From Lingula anatina (taxonomy: Eukaryota; Brachiopoda; Lingulata; Lingulida; Lingulidae): 64,000 nt of DNA. Positions 46,206 to 58,910 of the stretch are shown here, piece by piece; positions within the stretch are counted from its first letter, which is position 1; the number at the start of each line of letters is the position of its first letter. The notes beneath the pieces were generated by a model. It ran no database searches, was not told where the DNA came from, and saw only the letters and a list, made by a program, of their open reading frames with translations. Location: positions 828,700-892,699 of the forward strand of contig NW_019775624.1 of assembly GCF_001039355.2 (NCBI RefSeq), written 5' to 3'. The position numbers were made by a program, and so were the translations under genes.

Positions 46206-49200
46206 TGAAGAAGAAGTAGTAGAAGGAGAAGTTGTTGGGACCTCCACTGCGGCCACAAAATTAGCCTGATCTGGATTGGAAGCTAAGGCCACATCTTCAT
46301 CGACGAGACCATCACCATCGTCATCAATGTAATTTAGGAGTTCTTCATCGAGAAGACCATCACAGTCATTATCCAACCCATCTCCTGCGACTGAGGCTGT
46401 CAAAGTACAGTAATCCCCTATAGGCGCCAACCGACATCCACCGGGATAGCCGTAAGATTCGTACTGTACGTGACCATAGGCGAATGCGGAAAAAACAACG
46501 ATTGGTGACTGGTGGTATAGGGTGTGAGTTCCAGGAGAAACTGACAATATGACTGCTGCGTACTGCGTATTAGATATCTGCGTCCAATTTGTGGATACAT
46601 CTCCTGGTGCTACAGGTGCCCCGTCAAGGTACAGCCCTGATAATTGGTCCATCTTAATTATAACGTTAATGTAGTTTCTAAAAGCAGCTGATACGCCCTC
46701 TACGGTTGCCAGAGTGTAGTAAGAGTCGAATTGTTCAAGTGGAGGAAGCAGCATCATGAATGGGTCGGTTTGAGCACCGTCTGCACTGGCTGCAAATCAG
46801 AGAAGATTCATGAAATTAATTCTGTATTCCATTTAAGTTCTGTCCCCAGATTGTAAAACGAGAAAACATAACCAAAGGTTTTAAAAAGCACGTTTAACTT
46901 GTACAGACGCTCACCAACACTCCTTTTCCTTTCCCTTCTTTTTCCATCTGCGACTAAAACAATTTTAGAATTTTCCAACAATGTGAGCCATTAGTTCAAT
47001 TGAAGTTTTTCATTATATGACTTGGTCGCATCTTTTTTTAATCCAGCATTTCAAATTTGGTCTATTTTATCGGGAAATTGAATCTCATATGCTAATATCG
47101 GCTGTATTGTCAAAATGGGGTCATTTAAAGCCAGATACATACATGTATACTTTCTCTGCAACTATACAAGAAGGCGAACTAACCTGACTTTGAATATTGT
47201 ACAACAAGGACTGCTTTGGTGGCCTCAATATACAGGTAGTCGTCAGACGAGACGAGTAGCTGTTGGAATTCGCCAGCGTTCAAAGTGTACGTGTTGGCTC
47301 CGGTTGTCGTACCTTGTACTGTTACCGTGGTTCCTTGCACAGTGCCTGGATGGAAAGATAACAGAATTGTCATAACACATAGAGAGGATAATATACTCAA
47401 GTAGATAACATGTAATATCATTTTACGAACCGAAAAACACAAAAAGTGACAATCATTAGTCTAAATGCCAAGCGGGAAGTACTGGAGAAGCATTGTTGTG
47501 CTATTTTGATGAGCAATTTTTTAACAGAATTTTAATTAACGTAAATCACACTAACCAATTATTCGAAACACATCGCCCGCGGACCTTTCTGACAGGGGTG
47601 CAGTGAGAAAGCGTCTCCCTAGCGTCGGGACGGAGGGAATCATCTCTTCCATATGGTCTGATGACGATCTGGAAGTACTTAGAACCTCTGTCCTTTTACT
47701 TCCAGAGACGATCCCAATGGGTTTATCGGATGTGACTCTTGCCCCTGTTAAGTCCTCGTCGCACTGAAGTTGAAACGTCTGGCATCGGTCTAGCGAGACG
47801 GTGAAGAAATCGCCACTGCTATAGGTCTGTCCATTGTACGAACAAGAGAAAGAATGACTTGGCATGGTGAAGTTAACGCTTGTACTGTCCTCCGATGCTA
47901 CCATTCCTAAAAGTAGGGAGAACGACGAAAGTAGTGACAATTTTTCCATTATTCACTCTACTTCATCATAAAAGATTGCGATACGACAAACTGTGAGGCG
48001 GAGACCTATATGTACAGCAGTTGCAGAAGAATAAAATAAGGAAACTTAATAATTTAAAAGTTGGAACGTCTATCTCCGGTTGAGCGAAACGGTGAAGGAA
48101 TTGCTACTATTGTAAGTTTGCCCATTGTACGAAAAGGAGAAAGGGTGACTCGGTATGGTCATGTCCTCTTTGCTGGCAACCACACAGTTTGCATGCCTCA
48201 TAACAAAGGATTACGGTGCATAGACAAGGTGAATGTCCCCGCCTAAACGCAAGCACGAGACAGCCTAAAAAATGTATGAAAGCAAAAACTAGTGGAACAA
48301 ATCGCTAGACCATACCAAAATCAACAACGGCCTTTTTACCTATTTGTGCTGGTTCCTGATCTCCAGAGACTGCAGTATTCTTGGGCCAAGCTGGCACGAA
48401 GTAATCCGTTCCTAACACGTCCGCCGGAATCACCAAAAATGAGTCCGAGCTGTAGTGCTCTTTGTTGACCGCATACACTATGACCTCGTCCGATGCCGTG
48501 ATGTATATCCCTCTGGACTGAACACCGCTTCCGGTCATCCTTATACCTTTAGGAATCTGGACTGTACGGACTTGGCCTTTTGTGACTGTTACCTGAATTA
48601 GAAAAAATTGGCATGCATCTTTGTTAAACAGAGACTTGCGAGAACACCAGTAGCCTACAAAGAAGCTCTTAACGTATATTTGTGCGTTTTGCAGAATATA
48701 GTCACCATTTAACAGCCTCATGTTCAAAATTAATTCCATTTTCTCTCGTTAAAATTTAGCCTGAAATTCATCCAGTGTAAAAAAATAATATAGCTATGAA
48801 ATGAAATGAAAGTTTTACTGTTTCCCCGGCGTAAACGGAGCTGGCCAAAGGTGCTGTCACATTCACTGTGATGGTTTGGTTTAAACTCGTGGTAATGAAA
48901 AGTTCAAGACTCAGACTGTTAGGGTGGTTTTCACCAAATGCCACGTAGAATTCCACACCTTGGTTATCCGGCTTGTTGGAATATCCTAAATAACAGAATG
49001 TATTTTGCCATCTATAAAACGGGGATACTTTGCGTCACAATACATATAACACGCATGTATAAGACATAACATATAAGACAAATTTTTCCGTTTATTTGTT
49101 TAGTAGTTGAATTAAAACAAGTTATCGTGTGATTTAGAACCACCCCACGTTGGAATATTTCAAATAATACGACTTGATAAGAACTGATACAGTTAAAAAG

Positions 49201-49584
49201 AAGAAAAATATATAAGTAGCATAACCCTTAAAATTGTACAAAACATATCCTAAATAAATCCATTTCAAACAATTGGGTTTTATTGAGAAACATGTACAGA
49301 TAAAATTTGGATAATGAGAAACGAGCGGAGAAAAAAAGCTATAAAAAATAACAATTTTGGTAAAAAAAAAATCCTTTTTTTTTTCATACTTCGATTTTTT
49401 AACTAGTCAATTTCCTGAAAAAAAGTCTAATTTTTCTCGAAATTGGATTCAATTGATACGCTTTAATATATCTGTGAAAAATGTATTCATTCTATATGTG
49501 TATAAATTTTGACTTACCCATCACAGATCCCACTGTCATCCACAGATACAGGAAAAACGTTTTTCGTCGCGAAATCATTTTCAT
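45555..49584 (-). CDS. IgGFc-binding-domain membrane protein gene B
   Basis: Six exons: 49518-49584, 48819-48985, 48340-48592, 47556-47906, 47184-47345 and 45555-46789, in frame, giving 744 residues. A signal peptide (start MKMISRRKTFFLYLW, about residues 1-22) is followed by an IgGFc-binding domain (about 23-465; motifs GVEFYVAFGEN, RGIYITASDE, FRNYINVIIK, SGLYLDG). Then come an Asp-rich metal-binding motif (about 470-500), a poly-Thr stalk (about 517-579), a transmembrane helix (about 595-620) and a basic, Ser/Pro-rich tail ending NIIDF. The family is linked to mucosal surfaces (vertebrate FCGBP shares the domain); binding of IgG is not implied in an invertebrate. The exon 5 donor is GTTAGT where the paralogues have GTAAGT. 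A type I membrane protein; ligand unknown. Confidence 0.88.
46158..46205 (-). repeat. Poly-Thr coding microsatellite in gene B
   Basis: ACT-type triplets encode about 12 consecutive Thr in the stalk. The same position is short in C and D and is replaced by 39-bp units in A, so stalk length differs at every locus. Confidence 0.9.
48061..48182 (-). pseudogene. Relic partial exon 4 between exons 3 and 4 of gene B
   Basis: On the minus strand it reads as a degraded version of the exon 4 start (PSHPFSFSYNGQTY, SFTVSLNR) with an in-frame stop soon after and no clear acceptor. Homologous relics occur in C and D but not in A. Confidence 0.7.
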
Positions 49585-51914
49585 CGGACATGTAGCTGCG
49601 GCGAGCTACCTCCGTCCTCACTGAGAAAAAAATAAGAAATGCGCACTTTAAAAAGTATCCTGAATTGTACTTCAAGCAAAATAAAGAAGGCTATTCACCT
49701 GTTTCGTTTAAATATTGTTGTGAAAAATTGAACTTTGGGATCTTTTTTTCTTCATTATGTTGTGTCTACCCAATTATCCACCATAAATAGTTAACATATT
49801 ACTTTATTATGATCAACGTTTACAATCTCTGTTACCTCTGGCAATAAATCTAGTTTGTGTACTTGACGCTTGACCTTAAAATCAATAGAAGTTACCATTC
49901 ATTCTTTGTAGGGTTAAACAACTCAATCTGCTTTGAACCAATGAGTCCCAAGGATATATATTTAAAAAGTATATCTAAGCCCTTTATATACATGTATAAT
50001 TATATCTGTAGCCAATTACCAGAATGAAGAGTGTCATTGTCTTCATACAGTTTCGTGTTTGGTGTCGTATGGAGAAGTAAATGCTTAATATTTCTTATTT
50101 TAGCTATCAGACTTTGTCCTCCCTCTTTTCGTTAGAAATTTTGTGATTCGCGAGAATGAAATTTTATTCGTTTTAGTGAAGTGAATTAGAATGAAATTAT
50201 TTTCTCCTTAGGGGCGACATTTTGTGTATTGTGCTAGTTGTGCTCTTTGTAAGAATTGTGGGTAAGTTACGACAGTTGTTCGTTCGACCAGTTAGCGCAG
50301 TCCAGTCGACACGTAAATTTTTTTTTATTATTTTTTTTGTCTTTCCTTTTTGGTTTTTTGGCTATTGACTTTTAAATTTGTTTAGTATATATGATTTTTA
50401 AAATGTTATTTGTACATTTGTTTTTGCTACAGTGATTATTTTCTTTTTTTTTTTTTCAATTTTTGTTACGGTGCAAGTATGTGTGTGTTAGTGTGTGTAG
50501 GTCTACAGTGTACTTGCATGCGTGTATGTTGATTAATGATAGTATGTTTACAATTATGTGCTTATGGATGAATACTTGTGTATCGACCATCAACCCTAAA
50601 AAATCCATATCTGGCCTCATCACTGAAAACGACGTGATTCCAGTGTTTTGGCTGCAAACGCACGTGGTCCCCAGCCCATTGCAGACGTCGCTGTATATGA
50701 CCTGCTGTTAACAGTGGTTTCCCTACTGGCCTTCGTGCAAAATAACCGGCTTGCAGTAATCTCTTGTTCAATCTCGTGACCTTGAAACGGGCGTTTGAAT
50801 GACATTCTGCCTCTCTTTTCTGAGGACACTGGTTGTCTTTGTACGGCCAGCACGGCGTCCTCTAAGGAGAAGGCGATCCTGTCTTCTTGGTGTGATACGC
50901 GGACACCCTGGTCGAGGTATTGGAGTAGGTGCCCCTGTTGCATCATTTCTTTGGAGGACTTTACAAACGGTTCCTGATAAATGTTGAATTACCTGGCAAT
51001 GGCTGTCCGTTTCTTGACATTTTCTCTGAGAGCAAGAGTCCCATAGTAAGCTGCGTTGCTTAGCTGTCGAACCATATCTTCAATAAAGTACCTGTCAAGT
51101 TTCAGAGCGACCCCTTTGTTGCTTCTCTAAACACACTCCAAAGATTGACCAAACCCATGTGTTTTTATACAAGGGCAGAAATTGCCGAAAAGACCACCCC
51201 TCACATTTCTGACCACAGAACATGCAACTGCATGCATCAATTGTTTCGAGAGTTGTGTGGTATTAAGGTAACACACCTGGCTACACATGGAGTGACACCT
51301 CAGGTTGGATTTAAAGTAGTTAGAGAGAAATTAAATATTTCGTAGAAAATTTACTCGCCAAAAAATAATATTCCATATTAAGTGGTAACCCTGTAAATTA
51401 ATGGTTTTGTTCAATAAGAGCTGTTTAGGAAGTGATCTCCCGATGATTCCCTAGTAAGTACGAGAGAATATTCTGGTGATATTCTTGTGATTCCCTACAG
51501 ATGAGCTCGAAAGAGCTGTTTGGGATCTAGATGTGATATCCCGGTGATTCCCTATGTACGGGAAGTATGAGCTAGGAAGAACCGTTTGGGATGTGATATC
51601 CCGGTTGGTGAGGAGAGGGTCTCCTTGTGTTTATGATTTATTTATTTATTTATTTATTTATATTATGGTTTGTTGTAAATGATTGAAGATGGTTTGAAAT
51701 AAAATTTGTGCGCTAACTGCGTCCATGTGCACTTTATATGTTGTTTGTGTTGTTTTATTCGTAATGTTAACAGTGTCGGTTATTGTCTAGGAGAATAAGC
51801 TTGTCCTTACTACCAGCTTTCATTCAAAATGTAAGATATGTATGTATAATGTAGGATATATAAGTATATATTGCAACAAATTTTCATATATGCACAGTAC
51901 AATTAAAAAATTAC
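49585..51914. other. Upstream flank of gene B with an insertion
   Basis: Sequence 49585 to about 50150 matches the flank upstream of gene D (63086 to about 63650). Homology resumes at about 51795. The intervening 1.6 kb, absent from the D flank, contains a Tc1-like transposase relic and an ATTT microsatellite (about 51640-51661). Confidence 0.65.
50560..51110 (-). mobile_element. Degenerate Tc1/mariner-like transposase fragment
   Basis: On the minus strand several frames together read as a Tc1-type transposase: an HTH part near 51090-51000 (RENVKKRTAIAR), a middle part (RPGCPRITPRRQDR), and a DDE-domain part (LQWAGDHVRL, WNHVVFSDEARYGFFRVDGR). Frameshifts and stops separate these, the rest of the DDE domain is missing, and no terminal inverted repeats are recognised. 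It is an inactive remnant. Confidence 0.8.
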
Positions 51915-51979
51915 CCATTGTCTTCTACAGCTTTTAAAATTGCTTTTCTTTGCAAACGGCACTCTTTTCTCTGCGGTAT
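51915..51979 (-). pseudogene. Orphan first exon of an A-type IgGFc-domain gene
   Basis: Matches exon 1 of gene A and its flanks, but the start codon is ATA, about 25 bp of the leader are deleted and the donor has decayed to GTAATT. Homology to A continues upstream into the promoter flank and stops in the first intron at about 51881 (A: about 42712). It is a leftover from tandem duplication. Confidence 0.8.
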
Positions 51980-54392
51980 TTTTCAGTGATCGCGCTGTGA
52001 AAAACTCTTAGTCTCCGCAGAGATTTGTCATGAGAACAACGCCTGCAGGCTTGCTGGCGTGGTTAAACACAAATGTCGAATAAGTACACCAAACTATTTA
52101 TCTATTTGATTTGGACTGTTGGGGGATAAATGATTCGGTAAATGATTGGGTCAGCAATACACTGACCCCTTTGTAAGCAGGCCTACTACAAGTCACGTGT
52201 AGTAGCATGCGGTTTAACTTAAGTATGTGTATCTGTCTGTTTGTCTGTCAATTTGACGGACCTCTCCGTCTCTCTGTTTGATCCGCCTTTCTGTCCGTCG
52301 TCCGTTTCTGTCTTTAAGCAAGGTGACTTTTAACATAATGGAGGGCTACATGTGCATTTTTTTAATACCAGTTAATTAAATATTGGAAGAGATTCTGATA
52401 CAAATGTAGATCCGTGTACACAAGTTCAAGGATTTTCCATTCTTTCCTTTTTATTATTTTTATTTCGTTCTTTTTCTCTTCTATTTCTATAATGCTTCAA
52501 TAATTTATTATTTTCTTTTATGTAAAATGTAGTAAAATGCATTTTCTTAACATTTGGATTATTTGCCTTAAGATTTAATACAAGACAAGTCATACATCAT
52601 TTTAGAGTTAACATGCGTTATTATACTTTTCAAAAAGAATGACAAAGACATAAATTAACGTGCAGACAGCAAGTTGCCGTTTGTGATTAGTCAAAGTCAC
52701 TTGGAATTTACTGGTATTTTCAGCGTAGCGGTAAAAAAGGAGAGGGGGTGCAACAAATTGTATTGAATTGCTTTATATACAAGTGCTTTGCGTTCATTAG
52801 GATCTAATGGGTCTGTAAACGGAAGGGGGATCATTACTGTGACCTTTTTTGCAGCACTTTACAGTACGGTACATTGTTACCCTTTATTAATGTCAAGGAC
52901 CTGTAAAATAGTATACAAAATTTAAGTACTTGTATATCCGATACAATATATAGAGGCCGTATCATTTTATTGCCATGGGCTGGAAAGTGTGGCAACAACC
53001 AAAGAGGGAACAATATTGATTTTTCTAGACACTGGGTTTCGTAAACATTTTCGAATGAAATAAATAAAGCTGTTACAATAAGTTATAATTTATTTTTCCA
53101 CAGCTGTTGTTTCATAGTTGGGAAAACTGTTTTTCTAAACTAATTCAAAAATAACACCGAGTTTTAAGATTGTCACCTTTGTGTTCTTGTCTGGAAACTG
53201 GGTGTCTTTCCCAGTTAAACAGACACATTTCGCAAAACATTAAATATAGATAAAGATTTCAAAACACGCAACGTTGTACGTCAAAACACACAGTAGGCAG
53301 GTGTAATTGTTACACTGCAAACTTATCTATATACAAAGGTTTATAAATTTAACTGATATCTAAATAATAAGAGAGTTAAATTAGGGTTTAAAAAGTTTCT
53401 ACAAGTATTTGACTGTCTATGCTTCCTACCAGTTCAGTGTTAGTAGGAAAGAATCTTGTCAATTTCTACCAGTATTAGATAATAAAGTTTTATGAAAGAT
53501 TATACAATAATGTTGAGATGTATGGGGTTTCTGTGTACATGTATTTGCTTCTGCGAAAATAGATATGTTTTCCCCTTTTTTTTTTTTTTTTTTTTTTTAG
53601 AAGNNNNNNNNNNNNNNNNNNNNNNNNNNNNNNNNNNNNNNNNNNNNNNNNNNNNNNNNNNNNNNNNNNNNNNNNNNNNNNNNNNNNNNNNNNNNNNNNN
53701 NNNNNNNNNNNNNNNNNNNNNNNNNNNNNNNNNNNNNNNNNNNNNNNNNNNNNNNNNNNNNNNNNNNNNNNNNNNNNNNNNNNNNNNNNNNNNNNNNNNN
53801 NNNNNNNNNNNNNNNNNNNNNNNNNNNNNNNNNNNNNNNNNNNNNNNNNNNNNNNNNNNNNNNNNNNNNNNNNNNNNNNNNNNNNNNNNNNNNNNNNNNN
53901 NNNNNNNNNNNNNNNNNNNNNNNNNNNNNNNNNNNNNNNNNNNNNNNNAGTCCTGTACATTTATTGTGTTACCCATTCCACTGTATGTAATAAATGTCTT
54001 TGTGTGTGTGTGTGGGGGGGGGGGGAGTGAGTGAGATATTGCTTCTTAATCAATTTGTACCTTTTTTAAAGTTGTGTAATAAAAAGAGAGTCAAAATGAA
54101 CATCTTTTAGCTTCAGGTGATACTAAAGTGTCCGTAACATGATAATCAAATCGTATCCGTAACATGCAGCTACTTCGTTGCGGAACTCTTTTGATATTTA
54201 CATCAATATTTACATAGAGGACATCGCCATATAACTGACATTTAATCTAAATGCCTTTTTTCTTTTTCTTTAGTAATTTTTGCAACAAAAACTGACACAG
54301 TCGTCACACACGTGTAATGAATGGTGCAAATGGTGAAGATTTCCCGGTGTTTCAATAACTGCATACAAATACAACGAGTTCCATTCGTCAGC
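51980..54392. other. Spacer upstream of the orphan exon, before gene C
   Basis: Non-coding. It matches the A-B spacer except for a missing stretch equal to 43155-43868. It contains a poly-T tract (53576-53598), an N gap (53604-53948) and a GT-then-poly-G tract (about 54001-54025). Confidence 0.6.
53604..53948. other. Assembly gap (345 N)
   Basis: The equivalent stretch in the A-B spacer (about 45195-45275) is under 100 bp, so the gap is either oversized or hides an insertion. It is preceded by poly-T. Confidence 0.95.
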
Positions 54393-57300
54393 TTAGAAAT
54401 CAATGATGTTAAGATTTGGGTTGACAGCCGGCCGTTTTTGTCCCGGTACCATAGACTTACTCTTCTTGTCCGGCGTTTCATGGCCTTTAATATGTGTAGG
54501 CTCACCAACGCGTGCGTAGCCAGTGCTCCAAGCCTTACCCGGGAAGGCAGGGGGTAAGGATAGGAAGGGTCCATCCCGAGGAGAGTTTCCCGGTGATTCT
54601 GGAACTCCAACATCAATATCACTGGTGCTTAAGCGGGAATTCTTCCCTGATTGTGGTTCTGGGCTGACTCTGTTTGATCTTAAACTTGTCTCCGACGTAT
54701 TCTTTGCTAGTTTTGCTTTTTCTTCTTCTTCTTCTTTTTTGCGCTTATATCGACGGTATTTGCCGAAAATGAAGAGTGACAAACATCCGGCAACCAATGC
54801 TGCAGCAACTACGCTTCCAACACTGATACTAATAATTTCTGTCGTCGTAAGATCTCTTCCATTCCGAGCAGCAGAATTTCCTGCCAGCAATGAACTTTCT
54901 GTACTTGTCGTTACCGCAACATGCGTGGAAGAGGTGGTAGGAATAGCGGCAGTAGATGTAGTAGTGCTAGTAGAAGTTGTTTGGGCATCCGCCGCGGCCA
55001 CAAAACTCGCCTGATCTGGATTGGAAGCGAAGGCCACATCTTCGTCAACAAGACCATCACCATCGTCATCAATGCTATTCAGGAGTTCTTCATCGAGAAA
55101 ACCATCACAGTCATTGTCCAACCCATCTCCCGCGACTGAGGTTGTCAAACTACAGTAATCCCCTATAGGCGCCAACCGACATCCACCGGGATATCCGTAA
55201 GATTCGTACTGTACGTGACCATAGGCGAATGCGGAAAAAACCTCAATTGGTGACTGGTGGTATAGCGTATGAGTTCCAGGAGAAACTGACAATATGACTG
55301 CTGCATATTGCGTATTAGATATTTGAGTCCAATTTGTGGATACATCTCCTGGTGCTACAGGTGCCCCGTCAAGGTACAGCCCTGATAATTGGTCCATCTT
55401 GATTATTACGTTAATATAGTTTCTAAAAGCAGCTGATACGCCCTCTACAGTTGCCAGAGTGTAGTAGGAGTCGAATTGTTCAAGTGGAGGAAGCAGCATC
55501 ATGAATGGGTCGGTTTGAGCACTGTCTGCACTGGCTGCAAATCAGAGAAGATTCATGAAGTGAATTCTGCATTTCATTTAAATTCTTTCCCAAGATTGTG
55601 AAACGAGTTAATACAACCAACGGTCAAAGAACGTTTAACTTGCACAGACGCTTACCAACACTGTCAATTTCCCACTTTTGTGGTTACTCGTGTTAAATTG
55701 TTTTTAGTCTATCTAAATACATTCTTGTACCAAAGCTATAAATACAATTCACAACAAAGCTGTGTAGTGGAGTAGCATCGTGAATGGTTCGCTTTAGGAT
55801 ATGAACATTTTTACGTCTGTTTACTATGAAGAAACGGCCCAGTACCCTTCTATTTCGATCTGCGACAAAAAGTAATTTTAGAAATTTCCAACAATTTGGC
55901 CTATTAGTTCAATGTAAGTTTTCCACTCGTGTCTTTTTTTAAACCGGCGTTTCAAATTTGGTCAAGTTAATTGGGCAATTGATTTTCATATGCTAATATC
56001 GGTTTTATTATCAAATGGGATCATTTAAAGCCAGACATATACATGTATACTTTCTCTCTTCTGCAACTACACAAGGAGGCGAACTTACCAGACTTTGAAT
56101 ATTGTACAACAAGGACTGCTTTGGTGGCCTCAATGTACAGGTAGTCGTTAGACGAGACGAGTAGCTGTTGGAATTCGCCAGCGTTCAAAGTGTACGTGTT
56201 GGTTCCGGTTGTCGTACCCTGTACTGTTACCGTGGTTCCTTGCACAGTGCCTGGATGGAAAGATAACAGAATTGTCATAACACATAAAAAGGACAATAAA
56301 CTCATGTAGACAATATAATATCATTTATCGAACCGAAAAACACGAAAAGTGACCATCAATAACCTGAATACCAAGCAGGAAATACTGGAGCAGCATTGTT
56401 GTGGTATTTTGATGAGCAATTTTTAAACAAGAATTTGCCAAAAATATTTTTAATTCACGTAAGTCATACTAACCAATTACTCGAAACACATCGCCCGCGG
56501 ACCTTTCTGACAGGGGTGCAGTGAGAAAGCGCCTCCCAAGCGTCGGGACGGAGGGAATCATCTCTTCTATATGGTCTGACGATCTGGAAGAGCTTGTACT
56601 TAGAAGCTCTGTCCTTTTACTACCAGACACTACCCCAATGGGTTTATCGGATGTGACTCGTGCCCCAGTTAGGTCCTCGTCACACTGAAGTTGAAACGTC
56701 TGACATCGGTCTAGCGAGACGGTGAAGGAATCGCCACTGCTATAGGTCTGTCCATTGTACGAACAGGAGAAAGAATGACTTGGCATGGTGAAGTTTACAC
56801 TTGTACTGTTCTCCGTTGCTACCACTCCTAAAAGTAGGGAAAACGACAGAAAGTACAGTGACAATTTTTACCAATATTCACTCTACGTCATCAGAAAAGA
56901 TTGCGATATGACAGACTGTGAGGTGGAGACCTATATGTACTGTACAACAGTTGCAGAAGAATAAAATAAAGAAACTTTATAACTTAAAAGTTAGAACAAT
57001 TGGCTTCGGTTAAGCGAAACGTTGAAGGAATCGCTACTATTGTACGAACATGAGAAAGGGCGACTTGGCATTATAAAGGTGATGGTCGTGTCGTCTTCAT
57101 TGGCATCCACACAATTTGAAGGTCTTATAACAAAGGGATTATGGCGCCAAGGCGAAGACCCACGCCTAAATGCAAGCGCTAGACAGTCTGAAAAAAATGT
57201 GAAAACAAAAACTACTTGACCATTCCAAAAATCAGCCACGATCTTTTTACCTATTTGTGCTGGTTCCTGCCTTCCAGAGACTGCGGTATTCCTGGGCCAA

Positions 57301-57908
57301 GCTGGCACGAAGTAATCCGTTCCTAACACGTCCGCCGGAATCACCAAAAATGAGTCCGAGCTGTAGTGCTCTTTGTTGACCGCATACACTATAATCTCGT
57401 CCGATGCCGTGATGTATATCCCTCTGGACTGGACACTGCTTCCAGTCATCCTTATATCTTTAGGAATCTGGACTATGCGGACTTGACCTTTTGAGACTGT
57501 TACCTGGATTAGAAAAAGTAATAAGTGACCAAATTGTTTAAAAGCATGCTGCCATGTGTCTTTGATAAACAGAGACTTGCGAGAACACCAGTACAAAGAA
57601 GCTCTTAACGTTGATTTGTGCGTTTTGTAGAATAAAGTCGCCATTGAATAAACTCATGTTCAAACCTTATAAATTAGCCTTAAATTCATCCAGTGTAAAA
57701 AAAAAAAATTAAAAAACTATGAAAGGAAATGAAAGTTTTACCGTTTCCCCGGCGTAAACGGAGCTGGCCAAAGGTGCTGTCACATTCACTGTGATGGTTT
57801 GGTTCAAACTCGTGGTAATGAAAAGTTCAAGACTCAGACTGTTAGGATTGTTTTCACCAAATGCCACGTAGAATTCTACACCTTGATTATCCGGTTTGTT
57901 GGAATATC
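54393..57908 (-). CDS. IgGFc-binding-domain membrane protein gene C, exon 1 missing
   Basis: Exons 2-6: 57742-57908, 57251-57503, 56474-56827, 56089-56250 and 54393-55534, all in frame. They encode the same order as gene B: IgGFc-binding domain, Asp-rich metal-binding motif (DGLDNDCDGFLDEE), short Thr-rich stalk (about 30 residues), transmembrane helix and tail ending NIIDF. The leader exon, expected near 58535, is absent because the contig stops at the N of 58524. Almost every feature, including intron sequence, matches gene D, so C and D are probably two alleles of one locus. Confidence 0.85.
56992..57110 (-). pseudogene. Relic partial exon 4 in gene C
   Basis: Lies between exons 3 and 4. 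It reads as PSRPFSCSYNSSDSF and VSLNRS, then an in-frame stop, with deletions relative to true exon 4. No convincing acceptor precedes it. Confidence 0.7.
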
Positions 57909-58523
57909 CTTAATAACATAAAGTATTTTGCCATTTATATAAATAGGGGATACACAATACATATAACAAGCATGTATTACATATAACATAAAAGACAATA
58001 TTGTTTTGTTTTCGTTTATTTGTTAATAAGTGATTTGTTAATTAGTCATTTAGAACCACCACACGTTGGAATATTTTAAAAGTTTAAATAAGAACTGAAT
58101 AGTTTAAAAAGAAGAAAAAAATTATACGTAGCATATGCCGTTAATTCATGGTTGTTAACAATATGACCTTTTTCATGAACATAAAAATAACACTGCTTCT
58201 AATGACCATGATATCAGTAAAAGTTTAACTTAAAATTGTACCAAATATATTCTGAATATATCCTTTTCAAACGATTGGGTGTTATTAAGAAACGTGTACA
58301 GAAAAAAATTTGAGTTATAAAAAGCGAGCAGACTGTTGAGAAGAAGAGCTTTAAAAAACTATTTTGGCAAATATTTCCTTTTTGGCCGATAATTGTGACT
58401 TTGATTTTTTTAAATTTTCAGTTTCCAAAAACAAAAAAAGTCTCATATCTCTCGAAATTGGATTCAATTGAATCGCTCTAATATATCTATGAAAAATATA
58501 TTCATTCTAAATGCGCATAAATT

Positions 58524-58524
58524 N
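58524..58524. other. Single-N contig join
   Basis: The left flank stops inside intron 1 of gene C. The right flank restarts with the GT/poly-G tract also found at about 54001. It marks the boundary between two laid-out alleles of C/D. Confidence 0.85.
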
Positions 58525-58910
58525 GTGTGTGTGTGTGTGGGTGGGGGTGGGGGGGGGAGTGAGTGAGATATTGCTTCTGAATCAATTTGTACCTTTTTTG
58601 AAGTTGTGTAATAAAAAGAGAGTCAAAATGAACATCTTTTAGCTTCAGGTGATACTAAAGTGTAATCAAATCGTATCCGTAACATGCAGCTACTTCGTTG
58701 CGGACCTCTTGATATTTACATCAATATTTACATAGAGGACATCGCCATATAACTGACATTTAATCTAAATGCCTTTTTTCTTTTTCTTTAGTAATTTTTG
58801 CAACAAAAACTGACACAGTCGTCACACACGTGTAATGAATGGTGCAAACTGTGAAGATTTCCCGGTGTCTCAATAACTGCATACAAATACAACGAGTTCC
58901 ATTCGTCAGC

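Noticed and set aside
47551-47949. Start of gene B inside exon 4 (MEKLSLLSSFSLLLG leader-like frame)
   Set aside because: The hydrophobic start is intronic sequence upstream of a good acceptor. Exons 1-3 in phase encode the expected N-terminal half of the domain, so this is not the main start. An internal promoter cannot be fully excluded because C and D show the same frame.
54242-54622. 126-residue open frame conserved at 58760-59140
   Set aside because: It overlaps exon 6 of C and D in another frame and is conserved only because the two copies are nearly identical.
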